This document shows positions 51,802-60,336 of a stretch of 64,000 nucleotides of DNA, piece by piece. Position 1 is the first letter of the stretch. Every line of letters begins with the position of its first letter. The position numbers were made by a program, and so were the translations under genes. Under the pieces are notes generated by a model that saw only the letters and a list, made by a program, of their open reading frames with translations, was not told the DNA's origin and searched no databases. The DNA is from Candidatus Rokuibacteriota bacterium (lineage in GTDB: Bacteria; Methylomirabilota; Methylomirabilia; Rokubacteriales; CSP1-6). The stretch covers positions 1 through 64,000 of the forward strand of contig VGLJ01000001.1 of assembly GCA_016866775.1 (NCBI GenBank). The letters run 5' to 3'.

Positions 51802-52718
51802 TACGCGAGGCGGATGCGGGGGTCGAGCCAGACGTAGAGCAGATCGACCACCAGGTTGATGAGGACGACCGCCGTCGCGAGGATGAACACGGAGGCCTGC
51901 ACCACCGGATAGTCGCGGTTCAGGATCGCCTGGATCGTGAACAGGCCCACGCCCGGCCACGTGAAGATGGTCTCGATCACGACCGCGCCGCCGAGGATGT
52001 AGCCGAACTGCAGCCCCACCACCGTGACGAGCGGGATCAGCGCGTTCGGCACGGCGTGGCGCATGACGACGAGGAGCTCGCGCAGCCCCTTGCCGCGCGC
52101 CGTCCGCACGTAATCCTCGGAGAGGACTTCGATCACCGCGGTGCGCACGAGGCGCGTCAGCAACGCCATCAGGTTGATCGCGATCGCGGTGGCCGGCATC
52201 ACCACGTGCGTCCACTCCCCGCGTCCCGACGTCGGCAGCACGCCCCACGACACGGCGAAGAGCAGGATCATCATGATCGCCAGCCAGAAGTTCGGCACCG
52301 ACTGGCCGAGCAGCGCCACGCCCATCGCGACGAGGTCCATGGCGCGACCGCGATGCGTCGCGGCCACCACGCCCAGCGGCACCGCGAGCACGATCGCGAG
52401 GAGCATCGCGGTCACGGTGAGCTGCAGCGTCGCCGGCAGGCGCGCAGCGATCAGCGGAAGCGACGACTGGCCGTGACGCAGCGAGACGCCGAAGTCACCC
52501 TGCACCGCGCGGCGCAGGAAGCGCCAGTACTGCACGGTGAGCGGGTCGTCGAAGCCCCACTCGGCGCGGAACTGCGCGATCTGTACCGCGGTGGCGCCCG
52601 GCGGCAACATGATCTCCGCCGGGTCGCCGGTGAGGAACGTCAGGAGAAACGAGACGACGGACACGGCGAACACGACGAGGACCGCCGTGACGATCCTCGT
52701 CGCGATGTAGCGCCGCAT
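51801..52718 (-). CDS. DppB-type ABC transporter permease
   Basis: A 305-residue permease with six predicted helices. MRRYIATRIVTAVLVVFAVSVVSFLL is the first; FLTGDPAEIMLP and WGFDDPLTVQYWRFLRRAVQGDFGVSL are the usual periplasmic loop. VRTARGKGLRELLVVMRHAVPNALIPLVTVVG is the EAA loop. It pairs with the DppC-type gene. The SBP gene ends 13 bases upstream, in the same operon with a cupin. Confidence 0.93.
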   Translation of the reverse strand: MRRYIATRIVTAVLVVFAVSVVSFLLTFLTGDPAEIMLPPGATAVQIAQFRAEWGFDDPLTVQYWRFLRRAVQGDFGVSLRHGQSSLPLIAARLPATLQLTVTAMLLAIVLAVPLGVVAATHRGRAMDLVAMGVALLGQSVPNFWLAIMMILLFAVSWGVLPTSGRGEWTHVVMPATAIAINLMALLTRLVRTAVIEVLSEDYVRTARGKGLRELLVVMRHAVPNALIPLVTVVGLQFGYILGGAVVIETIFTWPGVGLFTIQAILNRDYPVVQASVFILATAVVLINLVVDLLYVWLDPRIRLA

Positions 52719-52731
52719 GACCGCCGGGCGA

Positions 52732-54234
52732 TCACCCCTTGATGCCGAGCGGATAGAGCCACTGCGTCTCGTCCGGCCGCGGCGCGTAGTCGATGCGCGT
52801 GCTCATCCCGAACGCCGCGTCGGCCTGGAAGAGGAAGATGAACGGCGCCTCGTCCTTGATGAGCCGCTGCACGTCGCCGTAGAGCTGCGCGCGCCGCGCG
52901 CGGTCGTCGGTCGCCTCGATGCGCGTCAGCATCTCGTCGAGCTTCGGGTTCTTGTAGTGCATGCCGAGGCCGCCCTGCGTCAGCCAGCGGATGACCCACG
53001 ACGGCTCGAGGTACGAGTTGCCGATGCTGTAGATGAACAGCGGCGCCGTCGTGTTGGAGACCCGGCGCGGCCCGAAGGCGGAGAACTCGAAGACGTTCTG
53101 CTTGACCCGGAGGCCGACCTTCTGCAGATAGCCGACGATCGCCTCGGCGGGCTTCGCGTGATCCGCGATGCTGCCGGTGAAGCTGTCGAACTCGACGTCG
53201 AGGCCGTTCGGGAAGCCGGCTTCGGCGAGCAGCGCCTTCGCGCGGTTCGGATCGTACGCGTAGGGCGGCACGCCCGCGTCGTAGCCGAGCGCGTTCTTGT
53301 CGACGACGGTGGCGAGCCGCGTGCCGTGGCCGAAATAGAGGCTGCGGAGGATCGCGTTGACGTCCACCGCGTGGTTCAACGCCTGACGGACCTTCACGTT
53401 GTCGAAGGGCGGCTTCCGCACGTCGATCGTCACGTGGAAGATGCGCGGCGCGGGGATCGTCTTGATCGCGAGCTTCGCGTTGCGCTTGAGCTCCTCGATC
53501 CGCACGTGCGGGATCGGCGCGATCATGTCGACCTCGCCGGCCTGCAGCGCGGCGATGCGCGCCGCGTCCTCGAGGATCGGCCGGACGACGATCGTCTTCA
53601 CCTTCGGGGCGCCGCGCCAGTACTGCTCGTTCGCCTCGAGCACCAGCCGCTCGTTCTTCGCCCAGGACACGAGCTTGAACGGGCCCGTTCCGTTCGGCTT
53701 CGTCGCGATGCCTTCCTTGCCGACGGCGTTGGTGTGCTTCGGCGAGAGCATCAACCCGAAGAGCTCGCCGAGGCGCACCGGGAGGAGGAAGTCCGGCGCC
53801 TTGGTCACGACGTTCACCGTGTACGGGTCGACGATCTCGGTCCGCGCGATGGTGCTGAGCTCGGAGATGATGGTCGCTTTCGTCTCCGGGTTGATCCCCC
53901 GGTCGAGCGTGAACTTCACGCACTCGGCGTTGAAGTCGTCCCCGTTGTGGAACTTGACGCCCTTGCGCAGCGCGAACTGCCACGTGGTCGGGTTGACCCT
54001 CTTCCACGACTCCGCGAGCGCCGGCACGAGGTTGCCCTGCGCATCGCGCGCCGTCAGCCCGTCGAAGACGTTGACGATGAAGATCTGGCTGTTGCGGCCG
54101 ACCGTGAGGTGCGGATCGAACGTGTTCGGCTCGGCCGCGAGCCCGATCTTCACCTCGCCCTGCGGCTTGGCGGCGACCGGCCCGGCCGCGACCGCGACGA
54201 CGACAGCAACACTGAGTGCCACGACGCGGATCAT
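52732..54234 (-). CDS. Family-5 ABC substrate-binding protein of the Dpp-type importer
   Basis: About 500 residues from ATG 54234, with a signal peptide (MIRVVALSVAVVVAVAAGPVAA) and the SBP_bac_5 landmarks GEVKIGLAAEPNTFDPHLTV, LAESWKRVNPTTWQFALRKGVKFHNGDDFNAECVKF and GTGPFKLVSWAKNERLVLEAN. It probably captures a peptide or other medium-sized ligand for the downstream DppB/DppC-type permeases. The ATG overlaps the stop of the upstream cupin gene by four bases. The longer track ORF (to 54477) is a run into the cupin gene. Confidence 0.9.
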   Translation of the reverse strand: MIRVVALSVAVVVAVAAGPVAAKPQGEVKIGLAAEPNTFDPHLTVGRNSQIFIVNVFDGLTARDAQGNLVPALAESWKRVNPTTWQFALRKGVKFHNGDDFNAECVKFTLDRGINPETKATIISELSTIARTEIVDPYTVNVVTKAPDFLLPVRLGELFGLMLSPKHTNAVGKEGIATKPNGTGPFKLVSWAKNERLVLEANEQYWRGAPKVKTIVVRPILEDAARIAALQAGEVDMIAPIPHVRIEELKRNAKLAIKTIPAPRIFHVTIDVRKPPFDNVKVRQALNHAVDVNAILRSLYFGHGTRLATVVDKNALGYDAGVPPYAYDPNRAKALLAEAGFPNGLDVEFDSFTGSIADHAKPAEAIVGYLQKVGLRVKQNVFEFSAFGPRRVSNTTAPLFIYSIGNSYLEPSWVIRWLTQGGLGMHYKNPKLDEMLTRIEATDDRARRAQLYGDVQRLIKDEAPFIFLFQADAAFGMSTRIDYAPRPDETQWLYPLGIKG

Positions 54235-54758
54235 CGTCGGACCTCCACGATCTTCCCCTGCTCGTCCAGGTCGAACCCCTTGTCGCGCACGGCTTGCATC
54301 ACGTCGCTGGCCCACGCGACGCGGCCCGGATCGTCGCCGCCGACGATCGCCAGCAGATGCGCCTCGTCCGCGCTGTCGTTCCGGAATCCGCGCATGATCC
54401 CGGTCGGGATCGAGATCACGTCCCACGGCCCGAGCGTGAGCTCGTTCTCGCCGTCGTCGCCCCACTGCACCGACCACGTGCCCGTCAGCACCACGAAGAC
54501 CTCGACGGTCTTGTGATTGTGCAGCCCGGTCCCCTTCTTCGGGCCGGCCTTGACGATCGACAGGTGGAAGCCCTCGACGGCCGTGATCGGCGCCCGGATC
54601 GACGCGTCCTCGGTGACGCCGCCGCCGATGATCTGAAAGATCTCGCGCTGGAACTGCGGCAGCACCGCGTCGACGAGCGGCCGGGCGCTCGGCGTCAGGT
54701 CCTTGAACCGCGCCACGCGCTTCACCATCTCGTCCTTCGTCACGACTTTCGAACCCAT
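54231..54758 (-). CDS. Cupin-domain protein
   Basis: A 175-residue protein. The cupin core has motif 1, KGTGLHNHKTVEVFVVLTGTWSVQWG, with HxH and Glu metal ligands. Motif 2 is NELTLGPWDVISIPTGIMRGFRN, where the usual His is not obvious. An N-terminal region of about 60 residues precedes it. It is first in the ABC importer operon and divergent by 60 bases from the asparaginase-like gene. The small-molecule enzyme or binder may act on the transported ligand (inference). Confidence 0.82.
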   Translation of the reverse strand: MGSKVVTKDEMVKRVARFKDLTPSARPLVDAVLPQFQREIFQIIGGGVTEDASIRAPITAVEGFHLSIVKAGPKKGTGLHNHKTVEVFVVLTGTWSVQWGDDGENELTLGPWDVISIPTGIMRGFRNDSADEAHLLAIVGGDDPGRVAWASDVMQAVRDKGFDLDEQGKIVEVRR

Positions 54759-54818
54759 GGCTTACCCTCTCGACGTTGGAATCGCAGGCGCCGACACTGT
54801 ACCGCAGGAGGAACCGCC

Positions 54819-56507
54819 ATGGCCGGAAAGCCGCGCATCGCGCACCTCGCCGGACCGAACGCCACCATCCAGAACAGTCCGCCGCTGGTCACCAGCAACA
54901 AGGCCCGCGCGAAGCACGGGCTGCCGCCGCTGACCGACGACGACGGTGGCGCGCTCCGCTTCGACGTCCTGCGCGCCCAGCGCCTGGCGGCACCGGCGAC
55001 CGTCTACGTCGAGCAGTTCAGCGCGCATCCGCTCGAGCGCGACGCCGCCGAGCTCTACGGCCCGCCCGACGGCTATCTCGACGCGAGCGGCACGTTCCAC
55101 AAGGAGCGCCGCGGCGCCGACGACACGCCGGTCTACGAAATCACGCTCCAGCCGGAGGACGGCGTGTATCCGTTGCCGTACATGGCGCGCCAGCTCGACG
55201 GGCGCCCGTGGGAGGAAGACTGCGCGCATCCGATGGCGCCGGAAGCGCGGGCGCGGCAGCCGTTCTATCCCGACGGCTCGCGCCTGTTCGAGGAGATCGA
55301 CCGCCTCGGCATCGGCGAGAAGGGCATCGGCAACCTGATCGGCTCGCGCGCGGAGGTCGACTTCTACCGCGTGGTGCCGTCATCCGGATACACGAAGGGC
55401 CTCGCGGCCAAGCTGCGGACCGACGCCGGTGACGGCGACATCGAGGCCGAAGTACGCGGGCGTGACTTCTTTCCGTATCGCCCGTACCACCTCGGCCCCG
55501 CGCCCCCGCGGCCGGCGCTGGCGCGCATCGCGAACGCGGTGCAGCGGGTGCTCGCGAGCGGACGCTACGCGGGCGCGGTGTGGACACAGGGCAGCCCGCG
55601 GATCGAGGAGACCGTCTACTGGCTGAATCTCCTCGTCGACACCACGCTGCCGATCTGCGGCAACGCCGCGCAGCGCCCGCACGGGCAGGTCAGCAACGAC
55701 GGCGACAAGAACATCGTCGACTCCGTCGACTACATCGTCTCGCGCGTGTGGGCGGACGAGGCCGGGCGCGACCGCGCGGGCGTGGTGCTCGTGCAGGACC
55801 AGCAGGTGTTCGCGGCGCGCGACGTGCAGAAAGCGGACGCGCGTCCCGGCGGCTACGTCGCCACCGGCGGGCACGGCGGGATCATCGGCGCCGCGGGATG
55901 GGACGGGCCGGCGGTCCTCACCTACATTCCGGCGACGCGCCACACGTATCAGTCACTCGTCAACCTCACGCGCCTGCCGAACGAAGTCGCCGGGCGCCTC
56001 GCGAGCGGCCCCACGCGCGTGGCGATCAAGGACGCGCACGGCGAGCTGCTCGACTCGGCCATTCCGAAAGTCACCATCGTGAAGGACGGCAACTACAACA
56101 TCGACGACTACGACGACGATCCCTCGCGCGAGGTCGACCTGCTCGCGCAGATCGATCGCAATCTGGCCGCGCATCCGCTCGCGGGGTTCGTCGTGGAAGG
56201 GCTCTCACCGTACGGCCGGCTCACGTCGGCGGTGAGAACGCGTGTCATGCGCCGCGCCGCCTATGCCGGGATGCCGGTCGTCTTGACGGGGCGCGGGAAT
56301 GCGGAGGGCTTCGTGCCGCCGCCGGCGGCGCCGTTCATCGGCGGACGGAATCTGACCGCGACGAAGGCGCGCCTGCTCCTGATGGCGTGTCTGATGAAGC
56401 TCGGCAGCCTGCCCGCGGCGGCCGATCCCGATCGCCCGACGGCGACCGAGATCGGCGCGGCGCGGCAGGCGATCGCGGCGTACCAGGAGGTGTTCGACAC
56501 TCACTGA
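54819..56507 (+). CDS. Asparaginase-fold protein lacking the canonical catalytic residues
   Basis: A 562-residue protein; ribosome-binding site caggagg before ATG 54819. The central part aligns by eye with type I/II L-asparaginase: TQGSPRIEETVYWLNLLVDTTLPICGNAAQRP, VSNDGDKNIVDSVDYIVSRVW and FAARDVQKADARPGGYVATGGHGGIIG. The usual HGTDTMEE reads QGSPRIEE (Thr to Ser, Asp to Pro), the TGGTI start reads LAGPNATIQ, and the catalytic Lys is not visible, so the normal Thr-Asp-Lys site is lost. An N-terminal stretch of about 200 residues exceeds typical asparaginases of 330-350. It may bind ligand or use a new chemistry. It ends 7 bases into the convergent amidohydrolase gene. Confidence 0.75.
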   Translation: MAGKPRIAHLAGPNATIQNSPPLVTSNKARAKHGLPPLTDDDGGALRFDVLRAQRLAAPATVYVEQFSAHPLERDAAELYGPPDGYLDASGTFHKERRGADDTPVYEITLQPEDGVYPLPYMARQLDGRPWEEDCAHPMAPEARARQPFYPDGSRLFEEIDRLGIGEKGIGNLIGSRAEVDFYRVVPSSGYTKGLAAKLRTDAGDGDIEAEVRGRDFFPYRPYHLGPAPPRPALARIANAVQRVLASGRYAGAVWTQGSPRIEETVYWLNLLVDTTLPICGNAAQRPHGQVSNDGDKNIVDSVDYIVSRVWADEAGRDRAGVVLVQDQQVFAARDVQKADARPGGYVATGGHGGIIGAAGWDGPAVLTYIPATRHTYQSLVNLTRLPNEVAGRLASGPTRVAIKDAHGELLDSAIPKVTIVKDGNYNIDDYDDDPSREVDLLAQIDRNLAAHPLAGFVVEGLSPYGRLTSAVRTRVMRRAAYAGMPVVLTGRGNAEGFVPPPAAPFIGGRNLTATKARLLLMACLMKLGSLPAAADPDRPTATEIGAARQAIAAYQEVFDTH

Positions 56508-57949
56508 GCGGCGAGCACCTCCGCCGCCTGCTTCTCGACGACCGTGCCCTTGAAGAAGTCGGGGTTCACCTCGCCCCAGAAGCGCACGGCGTTGGCGAAC
56601 ATGAAGTCGCGGAAGTCGTCGTCCGTGAGCAGGCCGTGCTCGACGAGCTCGTACGCCTCGGGCACCACCTCGCTCATGTCCGGGACGTCGAAGTGGCCGA
56701 TGTCCGAGCTGAACAGCGCGTTCAGCCGCGCGCGCATCGGATTCGCCTTCGTGTTGAAGGCCCACGCGTTGAGCGGGTCGTCGGCCTCGCACCCGAAGTA
56801 GAAGCGCTTCACGTAGAGGTCGACGAAGTCCTTCTTGCCGGTGATCTTGCACCGCGAGTAGTCGTCGAGGTCGTCGACGTTGCCGGTGCCGTCCCCGTTG
56901 TCGTCGAGGCCTTCGCCGCGGCGCACCGCGGCGGCCACCTCGGGCTTGCCGTACTGCTCCGCGAGCGAGAGCAGGAGCGCGCGGTCGAGATTCGCCGGGT
57001 TCGTGTTCTCGAGGGCGTCGCGGTGGCGCTTCTCCCAGTGCCCGATGAGATCGGCGTAGAGCGAGCACGCCCAGCCGGCGCCGCCTTCGAGGAAGGCGAA
57101 GTTCAGCTCGGGGAAGCGGCGCGTGACGCCGCCGAAGAAGATCGCCTTGGCCATCGCCTCGCCCGCGGAGGCGAAGTGGCCGATGTGGTTGTAGCAGAAG
57201 TTGGACGGCGAGTTGCGGAGCAGGATCGAGCGCGCGCCGTTGTGGAAGCTCGGCGCGATCCTGAGCTCGCGGCACTTCGCCCAGACCGGGTCGTAGTCGT
57301 GGTCGCTGTCGATGCCGATCACGTCGTACCACTCGACGAACTTCGACGCCTCGGGGTGCTCCTGCACGAGCGCGGGAATCCGGCGGCGGATCAGGCCGCC
57401 CATCATGATGACGCGCAGGCCGAGCTGCTTCGAGGCGAACTCCAGCTCCTCGATCGCTTCCTCGGGCGTGTACATCGGGATGATCGCCGCGGGGATGATC
57501 CGGTCGTTGTACGGCCGGAACTGGTCCGCCGTGAACGTGTTGTAGGCGCGGCACAGCGCGCGGCGCAGCGTGTCGTCCGGCAGCCGGTAGTAGCCGAGTC
57601 CCGCCGTCGGATACACGACGCAGAAGTCGAGGCCGAGGTCGTCGAGGCGCTCGTAGAGCAGGCGCGGCAGCATCGCGGTCGCCCGGTCGTACGTGTTCTT
57701 CGTCGGCAGGAACCAGAACGCTTCCTGGCCGATCTTGCGGTGCCGGCGCTCGGCGAGCGACATCGAGAGCGAGCGCGGGATGCGCGCGCTCGCCATGTCG
57801 TACGCCTGGACCGCGGCGTCGCCGCCGATCCGCCGGAACTCGTCGCGCATGTGCGGCGCGTACTCGGCCCAGTGGCCGTCGGCGTCGATGACGGGATGCT
57901 TCAGGCGATCGTGCAGCGTGCGCGCCCCGGTGTGTCCGTTGGTCGACAT
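56501..57949 (-). CDS. Amidohydrolase-family protein
   Basis: A 482-residue TIM-barrel amidohydrolase (amidohydro_2 type), longer than ACMSD-like relatives. HPVIDADGHWAEY carries the D-x-H metal motif, GLDFCVVYPTAGLGYYRL and MMGGLIRRRIPA follow, and PSNFCYNHIGHFASAGEAM holds a barrel His. FFGGVTRRFPELNFAFLEGGAGWACSLYADLIGHWEKRH and FSSDIGHFDVPDMSEV are the C-terminal landmarks. ATG 57949 with an ggaggctg ribosome-binding site fits better than the 57991 start. It is divergent from the third Mo-hydroxylase large subunit. Confidence 0.86.
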   Translation of the reverse strand: MSTNGHTGARTLHDRLKHPVIDADGHWAEYAPHMRDEFRRIGGDAAVQAYDMASARIPRSLSMSLAERRHRKIGQEAFWFLPTKNTYDRATAMLPRLLYERLDDLGLDFCVVYPTAGLGYYRLPDDTLRRALCRAYNTFTADQFRPYNDRIIPAAIIPMYTPEEAIEELEFASKQLGLRVIMMGGLIRRRIPALVQEHPEASKFVEWYDVIGIDSDHDYDPVWAKCRELRIAPSFHNGARSILLRNSPSNFCYNHIGHFASAGEAMAKAIFFGGVTRRFPELNFAFLEGGAGWACSLYADLIGHWEKRHRDALENTNPANLDRALLLSLAEQYGKPEVAAAVRRGEGLDDNGDGTGNVDDLDDYSRCKITGKKDFVDLYVKRFYFGCEADDPLNAWAFNTKANPMRARLNALFSSDIGHFDVPDMSEVVPEAYELVEHGLLTDDDFRDFMFANAVRFWGEVNPDFFKGTVVEKQAAEVLAAQ

Positions 57950-57973
57950 GGCCAGCCTCCGCAACAGAGCGTG

Positions 57974-57997
57974 TGCGGGATAATACCGCATCCCGCA
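57974..57997. promoter_or_regulatory. Inverted repeat between divergent genes
   Basis: TGCGGGAT and ATCCCGCA form a perfect 8-bp inverted repeat with an 8-base spacer. It is 25 bases upstream of the amidohydrolase start and 18 bases before the Mo-hydroxylase start. Such spacing suits an operator for both divergent genes, but a simple hairpin is also possible. Confidence 0.4.
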
Positions 57998-58014
57998 AAG
58001 GGGGTTGGGGTCAG

Positions 58015-60336
58015 ATGGCGTACGTCGGCGCGGCGCTGAGCCCGCGCGAGACGAAGAAGCTGGTCCTCGGGCACGGGCGCTACATCGGCGACCTCACGAT
58101 GCCCGGCGTGCTGCACGCCGCGTTCGTCCGCAGCCCGCACGCTCACGCGCGCCTCGGGCGCATCGACACCGGCGCCGCGCGGCGCGCGCCCGGCATCGTC
58201 GCGGTGCTGACCGGCGAGGATCTCGCGCGCATGACCGCGTCGCTTCGCATCGCGCCGCCGATCGAGGGGCTGCGGCCGATGGAGATGGCGACGCTCCCCA
58301 CCGACACGGTGCGCTTCGTCGGCGATCCGGTCGCGTGTGTGGTCGGCGACGATCGTTACCAGGTCGAGGACGCGTGCGCGCTCGTCGCCGTCGACTACGA
58401 GCCGCTTTCCGCGGTCATCGATCCCGAGCGGGCCGACGCGACGGACGTGGCGCTGGTCGACGATCGGATTCCGGCGAACCGTCCGTACCGTGGCGTGTTC
58501 GCGCACGGTGACGTCGACGCGGCGCTGCGCGCGGCCGACCGCGTGGTCGAGGCGCGCTTCCACCAGGGCCGTCAGACGCACGCGCCCCTCGAGCCGCGGG
58601 GCTGTCTCGCGAGCTGGGTCCCCGGCGACGACACGCTCACGTTCTGGCACTCCACGCAGATCCCCCACCCGATGCGTTCCGCGCTGGCCGCGCGGCTCGG
58701 GATTCCGGAGAGCGCGGTGCGCGTGATCACGCCGGACGTCGGGGGCGGCTTCGGTCAGAAGATTCCGCTCTACCGCGAGGAGCTGACGACGGCGGCGGCC
58801 TCGCGCCTGCTCCGACGCCCCGTGCGCTGGATCGAGACGCGCCGCGAAAACCTGCTCGCGTCGCTCCATGCGCGCGAGGACATCGTCGACGTGCGGGCGG
58901 CCGTGACGTCGGACGGCACGCTCCTCGGGCTCGACGTGAAGATCCTGGCCGACTTCGGCGCCTACGCGTACTTCCCCGCGAACTACATGGCGCGCGTGGT
59001 CGGGATGATGATCCCGGGTGCGTACCGGCTGCGAGACTACCGCTACGCGATCACGACTGTGCTCACCAGCAAGTGCCCGTCGGGCCCGTACCGCGCCCCG
59101 ATGCTGATCTGCAGCTGGGTCACGGAAGGCACGATCGACGCGATCGCCCGCGCGCTCGGGCTCGATCCGCTGGAGGTGCGGCGGCGAAACATGATCGCCG
59201 ACGACGACCTGCCGTACGCGACGGCGACGGCACTCAGCTATCGGTCGGTTCACCCGCGCGAGACGCTCGAGCGCGCGCTCACCTCGTTCGACTACGCGGA
59301 GGCGCGGCGGCGCCAGGCGAAGGCGCGCGCCGAAGGACGCGTGGTGGGCATCGGTGTCGCGACGTACATCGAGCCGAACACGTACGGCTCGGAGTTCTAC
59401 AAGGCGGCCGGGATTCCAGGCTCCGGCCACGACGCGGCGATCGTCCGCGTCGAGCCGAGCGGCGCGGTGTCGGCGCAGATCGGCATCGTCAGCCAGGGCC
59501 AGGGGCATCTCACCACGGTCGCGCAGGCGCTGGCCGACGCATTCACGGTGCCCGTGGAAACGGTGCGCGTCCACTCCGGCGACACGGCGGCCGCGCCGTA
59601 CGGCATGGGCACGCGCGGCAGCCGTGGCGGCGTCGTCAGCGCGGGCGCCGCGCTCGGGGCGGCGCAGGTCGTGAAACAGAAGCTGCTGCGGATCGCCGCG
59701 CATGTGCTCGAGGCGCCGCTCGACGATCTGGAGCTCGCGGCGGGCCGCGTCACCGTGCGCGGCGCGCCGGCCTCGAGCTTGACGATCGCGCAGGTCGCGC
59801 AGAAGGCGTACCTCGCGCCCCTCGAGCTGCCGCCCGGAATCGAGCCGGGGCTCGAAGCGACGCACGCCTTCGATCCGCCGGCGCTCACGTTCTCGAGCGG
59901 CACCCACGCGTGCGAGATCGAGATCGATCCCGAAACCGGCCGCGTGACGATTCCTCGCTACACGATCGTCGAAGACTGCGGGCGGGTCCTGAACCCCCGC
60001 GTCGTCGACGGACAGCTCCACGGCGCGACCGCGCAGGGCCTGGGCGGCGCGCTCTTCGAGGAGGTCGTGTACGACGCTGCCGGACAGAATCTGAGCGCGA
60101 CGTTCATGGACTACGCGATTCCCACGGCGGACCGCCTGCCATCGTTCGGCACCGAGCACGTCGAGCGCCCGGATCCCGGCACGCCGCTCGGCATGAAGGG
60201 CATGGCGGAGGGCGGCACGATGGGTGCGTCGGCCGCGATCTCGAACGCGGTGGCCGACGCGCTGGCGCCGCTCGGCATCGACGCGAGCCGTCAGCCATTC
60301 ACCGCGCGCCGCCTGGGGGAGAGGCTCCTTCGGTGA
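58015..60336 (+). CDS. Xanthine dehydrogenase/CoxL-family molybdopterin-binding subunit (solitary)
   Basis: A 773-residue molybdenum-hydroxylase large subunit starting at ATG 58015. LGHGRYIGDLTMPGVLHAAFVRSPHAHARLGRID opens it, DVGGGFGQKIPLYREEL and GPYRAPMLICSWVTEGTIDAIARALGLDP are cofactor contacts, and KGMAEGGTMGASAAISNAVADAL carries the catalytic Glu. The middle loop (GPYRAPML) departs from the AYRGAGR motif of the copy at 24848. No small or medium subunit is next to it. It is followed by an overlapping amidase gene, suggesting hydrolysis and hydroxylation of the same compound. Confidence 0.87.
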   Translation: MAYVGAALSPRETKKLVLGHGRYIGDLTMPGVLHAAFVRSPHAHARLGRIDTGAARRAPGIVAVLTGEDLARMTASLRIAPPIEGLRPMEMATLPTDTVRFVGDPVACVVGDDRYQVEDACALVAVDYEPLSAVIDPERADATDVALVDDRIPANRPYRGVFAHGDVDAALRAADRVVEARFHQGRQTHAPLEPRGCLASWVPGDDTLTFWHSTQIPHPMRSALAARLGIPESAVRVITPDVGGGFGQKIPLYREELTTAAASRLLRRPVRWIETRRENLLASLHAREDIVDVRAAVTSDGTLLGLDVKILADFGAYAYFPANYMARVVGMMIPGAYRLRDYRYAITTVLTSKCPSGPYRAPMLICSWVTEGTIDAIARALGLDPLEVRRRNMIADDDLPYATATALSYRSVHPRETLERALTSFDYAEARRRQAKARAEGRVVGIGVATYIEPNTYGSEFYKAAGIPGSGHDAAIVRVEPSGAVSAQIGIVSQGQGHLTTVAQALADAFTVPVETVRVHSGDTAAAPYGMGTRGSRGGVVSAGAALGAAQVVKQKLLRIAAHVLEAPLDDLELAAGRVTVRGAPASSLTIAQVAQKAYLAPLELPPGIEPGLEATHAFDPPALTFSSGTHACEIEIDPETGRVTIPRYTIVEDCGRVLNPRVVDGQLHGATAQGLGGALFEEVVYDAAGQNLSATFMDYAIPTADRLPSFGTEHVERPDPGTPLGMKGMAEGGTMGASAAISNAVADALAPLGIDASRQPFTARRLGERLLR

